Assembly (NCBI GenBank): GCA_000827495.1
Contig: KN817523.1
Location: 672,557-736,556, forward strand
Direction of reading: 5' to 3'
Source: Hypholoma sublateritium FD-334 SS-4
Taxonomy: Eukaryota; Basidiomycota; Agaricomycetes; Agaricales; Strophariaceae
Length of the DNA stretch: 64,000 nucleotides
Within the stretch, counting starts at the first letter, position 1, and the number at the start of each line of letters is the position of its first letter. Shown here piece after piece: positions 22,488-33,587 of the stretch. The notes beneath the pieces were generated by a model. The model was given only the letters and a program-made list of their open reading frames with translations, searched no databases and was not told where the DNA came from. The position numbers were made by a program, and so were the translations under genes.

Positions 22488-24092
22488 ATGCTGAGGTTAT
22501 GGACTCGGTTGGAGGAACTTCTTATACCGTTTAAATGGTAATCTGGTGCACATAAGTATCACCAATGCTGCCTTACTTACTCACTGATCATTAGCGTTTT
22601 CAATGTCCCAACCCCTGTCCGACGCGAACGAGAAGTCAAACGGAGGATACCGCCAGATTTGCCACTGGAAATTTGGCTGGAGATCTTCCAGTTCGCTACA
22701 TATGTTTATCAAGAAGTCTCTATAAAACCTCTCGATCCTTTCACCACAAAGCAGCAGACGACCAACGCCATGGGTGCCAATACACCGTCGTTGGCTATGA
22801 GGACCAAACTGGCTCTGGTCCTAGTCTCACGAGATTGGAGACGCGTCTCTGAAAAGATCCTATACCAGCACCTCGTAATACGAAGTCCCTTTCGGGCCAG
22901 CATCATCCTGAAAACCTTGCAAAGTAGTCAATCAGGCTCGACGTCAGAGATGGGACAACCGTCAATACCTGGGTATGGGCAATACGTTCGCCATATCGAA
23001 ATCTTCACTTTTACCCGCGGGTCCAATGATATCAAGTATCTCCAAGTGATATTTCAGATCCTGCAATTATGTCCGAACTTGAGGATGTTGAGTGGTCGAT
23101 GGATACATAGCCTCCCCATCGAGTTTCTGAATGGCCTCGCCGCATTACTAGGTTCAAAACTTTCCGAACTCTACTGGAGCGAGAGACAAATCACTGACAA
23201 CCAAAGCACCAATACCAACCTTAAATTTTTGAGCTCTTTCCAGTCGTTGCGCGTCCTCGACCTACGACATTTCGTCGGAAGCAATCCATCATCATGGCCG
23301 GAACGAGGGCCAGATCTCTCTTTGCCTCTTGTCCAAACCCTCACCCTCTCATTGAATCCTAGAAGTCTGGAGGCTGCTTCTCGATTTCGTCTGCCGTCAC
23401 TGCGCAACCTTACGCTATTGAATTCCGTTCCCGAGGACGATACCCACGACTTACTGAAATCATTCTTGAGAGCGCACGGAAAGTCCTTGGTGATGATTGA
23501 CCTGCCGACTCCGTCCGTAGACTCTGATCCGGACCCAGATAACGCGTTGTCGAGACGAACCAAACCACATATCAACCCCGACATATTTCTTGCCGGCGAT
23601 ATTTGCCCCAATCTCGAGACCCTCGTATTCTCAGTCAGCTCTCCTGCTATGCAGCCGTATACACATAGCAATCTTCGTCGGATAGGACTTCGAGGTCTTC
23701 ACGTCGATGGCCTGTATCCCGAAAAGCCTTCCTTGACGAAGGATCACCTGATGACATTCAATGTCAGCAGATTTCCTCAACTGCAACTGATACAGACAGT
23801 TGGTCTGCTTGTCGAAGCAAGCTCTGATTCTCTCGCAAAGGACCTCTTTATTTGGTGGGTCGAACGGTTTGAATCTATGGATGTTCTTCTCGTCGATGGA
23901 GAAGGGGTCATGTGGGCATATCACCCCGAAACAGCGCACGAAATGACAGGTACCGCTGAAAGAGTGCATACCACCAACTCGACGACGCTCCTTAAACCTG
24001 TGCATGATTTGGAGCAACCGAAGGCAGAGGTAGGGCATGACAAGCATCCCAAAGATAAATGCAGCATCATTAATGTAGAATCCTCTGTATAA
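22488..24092 (+). CDS. F-box-like protein with leucine-rich architecture
   Basis: Two exons: 22488-22537 and 22595-24092 (515 residues). After a short first exon (MLRLWTRLEELLIPFK) the protein shows the minimal F-box-like helix of many Agaricomycete proteins (IPPDLPLEIWLEIFQFATYV). An ALVLVSRDWRRVSEKILYQH segment follows, the usual second half of an F-box. The middle has leucine-rich, repeat-like strands (LRMLSGRWIH, LRVLDLRHFV, LVQTLTLSLNPRSL, LRNLTLLNSVP). Such proteins are expected to be substrate receptors of SCF ubiquitin ligases; the target is unknown. The C-terminus is Lys/His/Asp-rich. The start is chosen because the spliced exon 1 provides the only nearby ATG in frame. Confidence 0.75.
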
Positions 24093-24443
24093 ATCCAGTG
24101 ACCCGGATAGCTAGCTATTCGTGGCCGCCAGTATCACGCTCATTGCACCATACTCCTTCCAAATTTTACAATCAGTTTACATTGCATACTACATAACTGT
24201 ACGAATAGTTCCCTCGCATATGGACTTGTTACACTTTCACATACAACTTCATTGATTACGAGAACATATAGCTGAGTAACCTTCATATAAATACAAATGG
24301 CAATCTAGTAGGTGTGATCTAATGTGTACCAGGTCTGAGGTGCATGAAGATGTGTCTAAGTCTAAGGGTATAGGTAGATCGGCGGAAATTGGTTAAAGAA
24401 TGGATATAGGCACCGAAGCATTGAAACAACATTAACCAGGCAT
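24093..24443. other. Convergent intergenic region
   Basis: This is the shared 3' flank of the F-box-like gene and the mitochondrial carrier (351 nt). It is AT-rich with no coding signal. Confidence 0.5.
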
Positions 24444-25684
24444 TCATAATTTATCCAGAGCGCGCATAGCCAATTCAAACCCGAGGAAGGTGGCACCGTT
24501 GGCGAAAGGTGACCTATAGAACAGTCAGCTTTGTTTTTCATGGTAGCACAGTGGATCAGACTCTCACCTAATCAACGTAGGGCCGAGTCCGCGGATGAAA
24601 GCGCTACTGCCTTCAGTTCGCCATACAGTGCGAACGCAATCAAGGGTCGATTTGTATTTCTGCCCTGTAGCAGGTGTAAAGCCGTCTGTCTGCATTCGAG
24701 ACTTGATCATGTCTATGGGATAGATAATAGCCCAGAGCTAGCAGCAGGAATAATAGAATGATTTAGGAATAGCGTATTTGCAATACTTAAATACTCACTG
24801 CGTAACCTGCGGCAGCACCGTATGCCACCGAGTTTATTGGCTTGATTTGGTCCCGTCGAATGCTCTTCTTGGTCATTTCCCATTGAACAAGTTTCTCGTA
24901 TGTCAGGAAGTAAATTCCATAACCACTGGCTTCGCGTAAGAGTGTGACGCCCTGTCCTTTATATATCCCTGCGATGCCGCGTTGGTTGTATATTTTCTTG
25001 ATGGCATCCCAAGGGCCGCCGTAGGTAGGATTGGTGTTCGACTGTGTTTGCAGACCTGAGAAGGGAATAATAATGAATTTAATTACCCTGTACTCTTGTT
25101 CAATCAACTCACGTATGCGGATATGTTCCACAGGGCCGGAAACAACACCGTTCGCAAGTCCAGCAAATACACCGGAAACAAACAACTGACTTGATGTCAA
25201 TGATTTTCCTTCTTCTCCTCCTCGGCCGACCGCGAGATTTTGGGAAGCAAAGATCCGTTTACAATACTCCAGCGCGCCAAACTGGATAGAAACACAGGCA
25301 CCAATTCCAAGAAGGGGCGTTAAAGTACCCTAAAGTTAATTGTTATTAGATACATGTATTGGAGTACATTATATCCTACCTTGTAGAAAGCTAGGGGTCC
25401 TTCGTTTTTGAGGATACCACCCGCGCAATGTACCATCCCATTGTAGGTACCTTTCGGCGCCGTTTGCATACGCTGTTGGTAACGAACGATGAATGAACAA
25501 TGCCGAAAACGAAGCGTATGCAACCCACCACTTTCACGATGTCAAATGGCTGGCCCACGAGCACCTATGTAGAGAAAAGACCAAGTTAACATGCGTCACT
25601 CGACCAAAAATTGTGATAAATGAAATTCACCTGGCAAATTCCCCCAAAAGTACCAGCAGTGAGATCTTTACCGGTGTTCGACAT
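24444..25684 (-). CDS. Mitochondrial carrier protein, Ymc1/Ymc2-like
   Basis: Seven exons in transcription order: 25684-25631, 25564-25529, 25472-25380, 25329-25113, 25055-24799, 24737-24568, 24513-24444 (298 residues, the normal size for this family). The three repeats of the mitochondrial carrier fold carry the signatures PFDIVKVRMQ, PVEHIRIRLQ and PIDMIKSRMQ, each followed by an amphipathic segment and GPLAFYKG, GIAGIYKG or SSAFIRGLGPTLIR. Solute carriers of this type exchange metabolites across the inner membrane. KDLTAGTFGGICQVLVGQ and the RLQTQ repeat point to the Ymc1-type subgroup, implicated in glutamate/glycine-linked transport in yeast. The start ATG at 25684 (MSNTGKDLTAG) is the expected N-terminus. 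The coding part of exon 1 is short. Confidence 0.92.
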
Positions 25685-26012
25685 TTTGAGAAGCTGGCAG
25701 GGAGAAAGGAGCGTGAAGGTTGGAATGTGCTTGGCCTGAGGCGTGCTGCCATTTCCGACTCATGAAGCGCGAAAACTTGAACGTCGATCGCGATCTGTAC
25801 AAATGCGTACAAACCACCACTGATAAGATAACAGAACAGCCTTATATGTAAATATCTTAGATCTAAATATGTACACATACTTCCTCTCCACTGACCAGCA
25901 ACTTTTCCTGTCTCTCAAATCAACTTCAAGCTGCAAGATGCACTCTACCAAAAAGCGATCCTCCGTTCTCTTCTGTCCGTTTTGAAACCCTATAAAACTC
26001 TTTTTGTGGAGA
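25685..26012. other. Divergent intergenic region
   Basis: 328 nt lie between the divergent carrier and zinc-finger genes. AT-rich TATATG and TATAAAAC stretches occur at about 25841-25848 and 25991-25998; the latter is 15-22 nt before the zinc-finger start codon. Confidence 0.45.
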
Positions 26013-27980
26013 ATGCCGAATAGTGAAGTTCCCCCTGCGATGGAGCAGTCTCTACCCGCAGAACAGGACGACTGGGATGAGGACGAGGACTACGACGAAG
26101 AAGGCGAAGAGGAAGATGACGCAGACATTCATGCCGATGCTCTAGAGACAGCTCGGAGACTCGGCGAAGAGCTTTGGGCGGACATAAGTAAAGTGAATGC
26201 TGAGCGAAATGTCGTGAATGCAGGAAATTCTACAGCACAGGCGGCGACTTCGGCCCCAGAGACCCTGTCCCCTGCTACTATCCCCGCATCTGCAAATGCT
26301 GTAGCTTCGTTTATCTTGCATCCACCTCGAAAAGAGGAAGCAATATTGGCCACTATGAAAGCTATTCTGGCGCTTCTCGAGAATGACTCTGTTGCTAAAT
26401 CCACCCTCGCCTCGACGGGAATTTCCAACGGACTCAACATTCTCGACATCCTCGTGCGCTGCAACGCAGAAGGCACCATTGCCAAGGGTATCTCTGGTCC
26501 TCTTAGCCAAGTCATTCTCACACTTGCGCGTTCTGAATCTCTCTTCGGAAAGTTAAAACAATCCAACGCGTCTGCTATTCAACTCGACAAAGGCAAACGC
26601 AAGCGCGAGGAATACGACGAAGGACAGCATCTACATATACACACATACAAACGGCCGTACGTTCCTGACATCGATCTTCACAATCAAGTTGTTGAGGCCG
26701 TTCGCGTCATCTCGCATGCCCTTGGGACGGCTCCTTCTCAAGCGCTTGACCCTGCTTTAGTATCTTCCATTCGGCTTCAATTGCACCAAGTGTTTCTCTT
26801 CGCAGTAACTTCCTCGGCAACTGCCGGCCATAGCATGCATGCGCTACAAGAAATCAGCGGCCTCATTCAAGTCATTGGTGTGCTTAGCGGAATTCAGATA
26901 GGTCACGCACCAGAAGGAATGGGACAGGCATATGGCCAGACAACGGCATATCCGTGGAGTGGAGGCACACATTCCACAGTGTCGACGGATATCGGAACAG
27001 CGGTGTACCCATGCCTTGTCGCCGGATGTCACAAAACATTCTCCAGGTTGTACAGCTTGCGTGCTCATCAACGTAGCCACTCCTCGCATAGGCCCTTCCG
27101 ATGTGCATTTTGCCCTGCTTCCTTTGCCCGAAATCATGACTTGAAACGACATGTTAAATTACACGATAAGAAGGCATGGCGCTGCGAAGGATGTCAGAAG
27201 ATTTTTTCCCGTCGGGACGCTATTAAACGCCATAAAAATGGGCCCAAAAACCGGGGGCCAAAAAGTGACGGTTGTCTCAATGCCGATGTCATAGAGGTCC
27301 AGTTAGAAGGCGCCGAAGGGGAAGATGCTCTACGTGAGGAGCGCCGAGCCAAGCTATGGAATGGGATTGTCATTCATGAGGCCTCTGGTGCGACTTCGTC
27401 CATTGTCCGAAAGGCCATTGCCAGGGACATGAAAACAATCGATGAAGGAGAGATTAATCCAGCCGTCATTACCGGGATGCAAGCCTCTGTCATAAGTCTG
27501 CACGGCCTTCTTCAGGCACTGGTTGGGAACGCGTTGGGAAATCCTGTTCACCAGCAGCCTTCGGTTCCCATGGATCCTTCTGTTGGACAAGCGACTCTGG
27601 CCAGTGTCATAGCTCGTGCGCAATCCCAAAATCTACCGTCTGTTTTCCTACCGCCAACTTTCCCCCAACAACCTCCCTTCGATCAGACATTCTCGGACTC
27701 TGCCAACAAGGAGCCGGTAGGCGCAGAGGTCGCTCAGGTCCTGCCAATGGGAGAGAGCCCCGAAAGTCAAACACCCATTCCTTCCTTATCGATGTATGGA
27801 CTTTCGGACGAACAAACCCAGCTGCTAGAAGTCGCCATCGCGAATGCGGCGTCTGCCGCCCAAGCTCAGGCCGAGGCCGAGGCGGCGCTCGAAGAGGAAG
27901 AAGAGGACGACTATGATCCCGACGACAATGAGTATGATGATAGTGAGCTGGAACCAGATGTTGATCCAACTCTAGAGTAA
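26013..27980 (+). CDS. C2H2 zinc-finger protein, putative transcription factor
   Basis: Single exon of 655 residues. The start at 26013 is the first ATG in the frame. The N-terminus is extremely acidic (about residues 14-36, mostly Asp/Glu), like an activation or chromatin-interaction segment. An alpha-helical region with many Ala/Leu follows (residues 90-310). Near residues 330-420 there are three zinc fingers: CLVAGCHKTFSRLYSLRAHQ, then FRCAFCPASFARNHDLKRH, then WRCEGCQKIFSRRDAIKRHK. The third lacks a standard second His and is followed by a basic patch (KNGPKNRGPK). The C-terminus ends in another acidic run (EEEEEDDYDPDDNEYDD). DNA target and pathway are unknown; I do not see the Crz1 or Msn2 finger pattern. 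Confidence 0.85.
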   Translation: MPNSEVPPAMEQSLPAEQDDWDEDEDYDEEGEEEDDADIHADALETARRLGEELWADISKVNAERNVVNAGNSTAQAATSAPETLSPATIPASANAVASFILHPPRKEEAILATMKAILALLENDSVAKSTLASTGISNGLNILDILVRCNAEGTIAKGISGPLSQVILTLARSESLFGKLKQSNASAIQLDKGKRKREEYDEGQHLHIHTYKRPYVPDIDLHNQVVEAVRVISHALGTAPSQALDPALVSSIRLQLHQVFLFAVTSSATAGHSMHALQEISGLIQVIGVLSGIQIGHAPEGMGQAYGQTTAYPWSGGTHSTVSTDIGTAVYPCLVAGCHKTFSRLYSLRAHQRSHSSHRPFRCAFCPASFARNHDLKRHVKLHDKKAWRCEGCQKIFSRRDAIKRHKNGPKNRGPKSDGCLNADVIEVQLEGAEGEDALREERRAKLWNGIVIHEASGATSSIVRKAIARDMKTIDEGEINPAVITGMQASVISLHGLLQALVGNALGNPVHQQPSVPMDPSVGQATLASVIARAQSQNLPSVFLPPTFPQQPPFDQTFSDSANKEPVGAEVAQVLPMGESPESQTPIPSLSMYGLSDEQTQLLEVAIANAASAAQAQAEAEAALEEEEEDDYDPDDNEYDDSELEPDVDPTLE

Positions 27981-30900
27981 AATGTCCATTACTGCAATAC
28001 AAGATATACAAATGTAGGTTTGTTTGTTCAATTTTCTATGTTCGCGTTCGAGTTTATATTGACGGGATAAATAGTTTCAACGCCAGAAAACTTCCGCCTC
28101 CGATCATCCACCGTTCACCAAAAGGGCTGGCGTGTGCACATGCGCTCGAAATCGAAAAAGGCGAAGATGCTGTAACCGCGCTGGCTTCATCAAGGTCAAA
28201 ATGAATTTTCGGAAATATCTTTTTTTTCTCACCCGACAAAAGGACAACCATATTTGTCGTTCACATCTTCGTTTTTCGATCTGCTCGTCGCGGCGTGCTG
28301 TAACGGATTTTCACCTCCGCGTCAAGTTTCCTCCACTTCTCTTGGTTTTCTTGTGATTCTCGCTTCCATGCATCCGCAATGGCTTGCGCTGGAGATATGG
28401 TCGGACTTGGAGGGCACACCTGTCTCCGCAAACTTTTCGATGACGATGAATCAGAGGTCATCTAGATAAGTCCCGAATCTTAGGCCAGTTGAGATAGAGT
28501 GACGCTCAGGGGCAAAAAAATTGCGTACGGCAGTAGCAAGCGTTTCGGTGCTGAGGCTAAGAACGACGTCTATCCATTCTTATATCAGGTTCCTGGCCAA
28601 GGGGCAAAGCAGAATGCAAGAACTTGTACTGTGAGTTCGATACACGGGCAGCAGGACGTCGGACAGTTCACACCCTCGAGGCTTGGACAGAACAAAGGGG
28701 ATTCTATATCAGGCAAGTTCAAAGGATGTTACAGGGATGGGCGAAATTGTAACATGCCTTTTCGGGAGGAATATACTAGTGGGCCTAGCGAACAATGGGA
28801 GGAAGCACAGTGAGGGATGTCGTTTGCGGGTTTGGAGTAGAGATTTTTAGATATCCGAAAACCTGCCTTATAAACCAGAGGATGCGGGGAGTGCGGAAAC
28901 ACATTTTCGAGGGCCTGAGATAGATTTGATGGCTTGACGGAATTTTGATGATTAGACGACACACGAGTCTATGGCAAACTCGTGTTTTGCGCGAGGTCGA
29001 AGCTGCTCTGTGGCGGCGGGAGCGGTCGTGTTCGTCACATTTTCAGATTAATTCCCAAAAATCAGGGGGAAACCTTCGACTAACTCCTCCCTGATATTGG
29101 GATTTGGAAGGTCAAGACATCAATTCCTCATTCGCCGGCCAAGTATGCGCAAGGTCTCCGTCTGTCCGTTGTAAGTCTTAAATCCGGATACGACCAAGAT
29201 ACACATCATCGCAGCTTCGACGAGACCAATTTGTATCGCTAGAAACCCCCAAGCTCCGAAAATACGTCGGAGAACAGAAAACAATGCTGCCCATATTAAT
29301 TTAGACATGTCGAGAAAGAGAAAGGGAAACCCAGACTCGGATAGTATGTCGAAGCTGGGTTCACCCTCAAGCTAGCCTGGCCAGCGTATCTGTGAAAACC
29401 CCGGAGCTACTAGGCTAGTCGTCTCGTAAGCAAGAGGCATGGTATACCTTCTCATGTATCACAGACATAATCGTTTACATATTCTCCAGAGCCCGATAAT
29501 TAAAGCTTAAACAGCCCTGGCAATATTGGTGACCTCATTGACCCGCGAGAGGTGAAATCTGCAGACCGTTACATGTTGGCCGTATCTGACCATAACACGT
29601 CCGGATATAAGCGGAGAGGCATGGCCAATAAGGTGTCTGCACTTGGTCTGCACTGCCATTAGCCTCGGTGCTCTCCACGTTCCGTAGAGCGACGCGTAGA
29701 ATAATGTGTGTTGATACGGGATGGATCAATTCCGTGGCCTGAGCGCCAGTTGCTACAAAGAGGTAGGTTGCACATGAAACGGAGCGGTCGTGGCCGACAG
29801 TCAGGCGGATGAGCTCTTGAAGGCGCTCCGTCGTAGTCTTGTTATCCATAATCCGACAGCGCAAGCGACTCCCCTTGGATGCCTTTGGTACAATGACACA
29901 GAATGATAGGTACAGTGAGCCCAAGTGAGATACCGTGACACAATGTAGGTCCTCGTAGGCACCACCAATCAAGTGCCAAATTTCCGACGCGGCAAAGGTC
30001 GAGCGAACTTCAAACAGAGCAGGCGAGGAACAAAGAGCTTCGGAGGCGCCCGCGAATCGATCTTGGTTAGTGAATATCCGGAAACGGCAAATGCCCCTTG
30101 ACGGCGCTTGAAATCTAGCGCAAATAAATTAATAGCATTCAATATGACCCACCTACGAGATATTTCGGATGCAAGGTCATTATCATCTTATCACAACATT
30201 GAACACACACACACGATGTACACGAGAGTGCATGAGGCAGGCAAGCTCCGCGATGACTATTTATTTCAGTGGTTACGGTGAATACCCTTGATTGGATTGA
30301 ATAATGCCACAATGCGCACAGCAACTTGAACTGGGTAAAACTGGGTAAAAGCTCCGGTTTCAGAGTAAGTATTTGCAGCCTCAGATTGGCCGCAGAGACA
30401 TTAAAACTCCAACCCTTCACGTCAGCGAGAGCCAGGCCGTACTGTACTACTGACTCGGAGGCTGGCGTGGTACAGACGTCAGAGTTGGTCCGCCATTCTG
30501 GGTCGCATTCACTAAAGATGCATTGAATATACAATCGCTGCCAGTAAAGTGGGAAAGCGGTAGACCACCTACAGATTGCATCAAGTAAAGTCAAAGTAAA
30601 GTGTCATTGAAGTCTCCGCTGCCTACTTCCCACATCGCAAATCCCTTCAACCCAGCTGAGTATATAAATCCGTTGTATGAAACATAAAGTCCAGTAGTCG
30701 TGTTATAGAGGAATGGCTTTGATAATCGTGTCAGTGATTTACAAGCCACCAAAATGTGCGTACTTGCTGTTTGACTGCAATCATCGAAGAAACATTCTAA
30801 GCCTTTGGCGGAAGGATATCAATATTTTTCGAGAGCTGGAGTGAAAAAGGGTCCAACAACGATGGAAAATGGGTAGAAAGTGTTCGAGATTAAGGGTGAT

Positions 30901-31285
30901 CAGTCATAGATGGCATCATGAAAGGGGTACTGTGGGAGGCCGGCTTTTAGGTCGCTGCGGCTACATCACGAGTTGCAGTACTAAGTACTTGAACCTGAAA
31001 GTACCGCAACGTGCATGTAGTTCAGTCTTCGCAATCGAGATTCGTGTGGGCAGACTCAGAGTAAGTACCTGTACAACCAACATCTGACTGGGACAGTATT
31101 GAGAATGCATGATATTTGCTGTTCTTCCGGCTGGAAAATAAATATATGCGACGCAGTTTGACCACCTTTACATGAAACACGACGAACATAGGTCTTGAGA
31201 AGACAAAATTTATTGCATAACTCCTGCGGGTTAAAGTACATTAGATAGATTGAAGAGGAAATATACAATCGAGAATGGAGTGCGA
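27981..31285. other. Long region without a supported gene
   Basis: These 3.3 kb contain only small open frames. On the minus strand, 28729-28962 and 28261-28461 give short peptides, the second with IADAWKRESQENQEKWRKL, weakly like the end of an HMG box. 29120-29308 would encode a 62-residue peptide with two hydrophobic segments. 29535-29972 and 30139-30594 are longer but lack family signal. There is a CA dinucleotide run near 30201-30212, and AAACTGGGT-type words are duplicated near 30331-30350. Nothing reaches gene-level support. Confidence 0.4.
29120..29308 (-). CDS. Possible small two-helix membrane peptide (62 aa)
   Basis: An intact ATG-to-stop frame encodes a 62-residue peptide starting MSKLIWAALFSVLRRIFGAW, with a second hydrophobic stretch (AAMMCILVVSGF) and a basic end. 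It might be a small membrane protein or the visible exon of a longer gene. No homologue is recognised and no flanking exon could be joined, so the call is tentative. Confidence 0.2.
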   Translation of the reverse strand: MSKLIWAALFSVLRRIFGAWGFLAIQIGLVEAAMMCILVVSGFKTYNGQTETLRILGRRMRN

Positions 31286-32045
31286 TTATGAAGTATCCGA
31301 CTTCTGGGGGTGGTCTTGGGATAGCCGGTCTTCCTCCCTTCGGGTCGAATGTATGTTTTGTACAGCTTGTCGATGTCGTGACAGGCTTTCGGACAGAACC
31401 TCCCTTCGCACGGACGCGGTTTGCGCCAGCACAATAACAATGGTCTGAAAATCAGATTTCGAAATGAAAGGCCCAGACGAAAACATACCATGATGACCCC
31501 GAAGATGATAAATTTGTCCTTTCTGCTGTCATCCACTGGCCCGCTGTTGTAAAGCTCCTGCCGCTTTTTGCGCATTGCTCTATATGCAGCCGTTGTTCGA
31601 TACCTAGGCGATGCCGGCGAGGTGGAGCTCAGAGGATCATCAGGAGCGGATGATTTTCTTCTCAATATTTCGTAGGCAGCTGTTATTTCCTGAAACCGGG
31701 CATGAGCAAGGTCGGAAGAAGTCGAAACACCAATTTTATCTGGGTGATACAGGCGCACGAGATCAAAGTCTGAAGAACACCGTTCAGATAACAAATAACA
31801 AGTCTTTCAAATGTATACGTGCATCGTGCCTTGATATCCGACTCAGTGGCATTATGAGGTAGATGGAACAGTTGGTGAGGGGTTGGATTCCGGTGTGATG
31901 GGTAAGGAAAAGAATTGGGCGTCTGTGTTTCGGCTGCTGTCGAGGCCTGGCTTGCTGATGTCTGCAGAGCTCGAGAGAGTTTTCCTCTATTGCACTGGTA
32001 CTGGACGCTCCAGAATCGAATGTCGATTGAAAGGGTTCTTAGCAT
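31286..32045 (-). CDS. J-domain (DnaJ-like) membrane protein
   Basis: Three exons: 32045-31823, 31769-31489, 31444-31286 (220 residues). J-domain proteins recruit Hsp70. The J domain spans roughly residues 53-115: TPHQLFHLPHNATESDIKAR, then YFDLVRLYHPDK with the essential HPD at about 82-84, then FQEITAAYEILRR. The N-terminus is basic with Ser/Thr and few acidic residues, compatible with mitochondrial targeting. A hydrophobic segment (KFIIFGVIMTIVIVLAQ) near residues 160-176 suggests membrane anchoring, followed by a charged tail. The first intron (31770-31822) must use a GC donor (T|GCACGT). Only that junction gives KARYFDLVRLYHPDK, while the GT four bases further in breaks the frame. It lies head-to-tail with the glutaredoxin gene. 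Confidence 0.85.
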
Positions 32046-32593
32046 ACTTCTTTGCGGTTGAAAGGGTTAGTGGTGAGTAAAGAGGTCACAACTGTCAGTA
32101 CTAAGTATATGAGTGGGACCAATTGGGGACCAAAGTAGGAAAAACTTGAGGTTCACCGGTGCATTTGCGGGCCGCGAGCTCAACTTGCAATGTTACATAA
32201 AACCAACATAAAATTTACGGATAATTACTAGACACTTGAGACACTACATACTTTACAGCAGTTTCAAACCTACAGTACTGAGTGGCTCCTTTGCAGACCA
32301 TTCAACAGCCCGTAAAAATGCCGACGAGCTGTTCAGAAAAATACATCAAGTATCCACGGAGCGAGTAGATTTCTGCCAAGTAAATAAATGGTGGATGCGA
32401 CATAAGCGTATCTGAATGCTACAGGACTCTTACGCCTAAGTTTTCGCAAAAAACTTGCCAAACCAAGAAGCACCAGTTACATCGCCTGGGTACAACAATA
32501 TAGTTAAATATGCTTCAGTAGAGACAATGTGCATTGACCATGTTTTGACTCACTGCTAAGCATATTGTACAGTATCGGATCATTAGCTTGCGA
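32046..32593. other. Intergenic region between J-domain gene and glutaredoxin
   Basis: 548 nt, AT-rich, containing AGTACT at 32097 and 32274. It should include the J-domain gene promoter. No gene is seen. Confidence 0.45.
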
Positions 32594-33430
32594 TTACTGG
32601 CTCGGTCCGTTTGAGCGCGAGGAGACACCATTCTTTTCTAGAAGTTTCTTGAGTGTTTTCTCTGCATGTAATCGTTGCAGATGGTCAGATCCGCCTATGG
32701 ATTCACCCCGGAGCAGGATGTTTGGAAAGGTCGAGTGGCCAGTTATACGTGACAAGAGATGTTTAATCATTATCCCATCATCTGGATTTGAATCATCAAT
32801 GTCGATCTCGTGGAAGTCTGGAAAGAGGAATTGACAGTACCTCTCAAGTCCACTTCGATTACTTTTGGGGGTGGTTGCAGGTCATACCCTTCGAGTAATT
32901 GTTTTGCCCGCTTTGAATACCTATTACCAAGAAAGGTCATCTTCTTTGATCAATTTACAAGTCAAAAGAACTATTAGGAAACTTACGGACAATATGTCTG
33001 CAATAGAGCACCGATCAGAAATCATGTCGGTCCAGAGGAAACGGACACATACTTTGCTGAAGACCACAATAGGATATTCTTCGTTTACGTGAACCATTTC
33101 TTTGTGCCAGTCTAGGGTGGAGTCCCCGGCAGCGTATATATCCATGGCCAAAGGGGTGGTAGGGTCGAGATCGACTTTGTTCAGGACATGCTCCTGTTCA
33201 TGGTCACCCGTAACAAGATGGAGAAGACCGTAGATTTCTTCCACGGGCAATGTTTTCGATTTTATCAACTGACCCATGTTGGCGCGTGAGATACCAGGGA
33301 TTTCCCATGGCGAAAAGAGAAAAAAGAGGACGCCGGCGAGGAGAACAACGAATAAAGCCAGTCGACGCCTACGAACCCTGGGAGCTCCAGTGTTCTTGAT
33401 GTTTACTGCATATTGGGAAGGTACAGACAT
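32594..33430 (-). CDS. Membrane-anchored glutaredoxin (CPYS active site)
   Basis: Four exons: 33430-33053, 32997-32987, 32920-32841, 32781-32594 (218 residues). A short basic N-terminus (RVRRRRLA) is followed by a signal anchor (LFVVLLAGVLFFLFSPW), so this is a type II secretory-pathway glutaredoxin like yeast Grx6/Grx7. The domain reads EEYPIVVFSK, TYCPYSKRAKQLL, VIEVDLRDDG, LLSRITGHSTFPNILLRGES and GGSDHLQRLH. It contains the active-site Cys (about residue 129), the TFP cis-proline motif and the GG glutathione-binding motif. The 11-nt second exon encodes TYC and two bases of the following Pro, so the active site depends on its inclusion. The first intron sits after the same SK residues as in the thiol-less paralogue at 14453-15272. 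The upstream in-frame ATG at 33571 is not needed. Confidence 0.9.
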
Positions 33431-33587
33431 GTAAAGTGAGACGGTCTTGAAGTCGTCCCGGAAAGAAAATGTCAGGCTCGGCTCGGAGGATGTTGTAGTA
33501 GGTTGTGAAGTTGACCAGAGGACACCGAGGGACTGCACTGTTATGAACGTTATTGATTTTGATTCGATCACTAATTTAGACAGCTAA

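Noticed and set aside
28261..28962. Two minus-strand frames resembling the end of an HMG-box gene
   Set aside because: Only IADAWKRESQENQEKWRKL is suggestive. No first half of an HMG box could be found in any frame upstream, so a gene call is not justified.
30201..30212. CA dinucleotide run
   Set aside because: A short simple repeat of common length; not informative.
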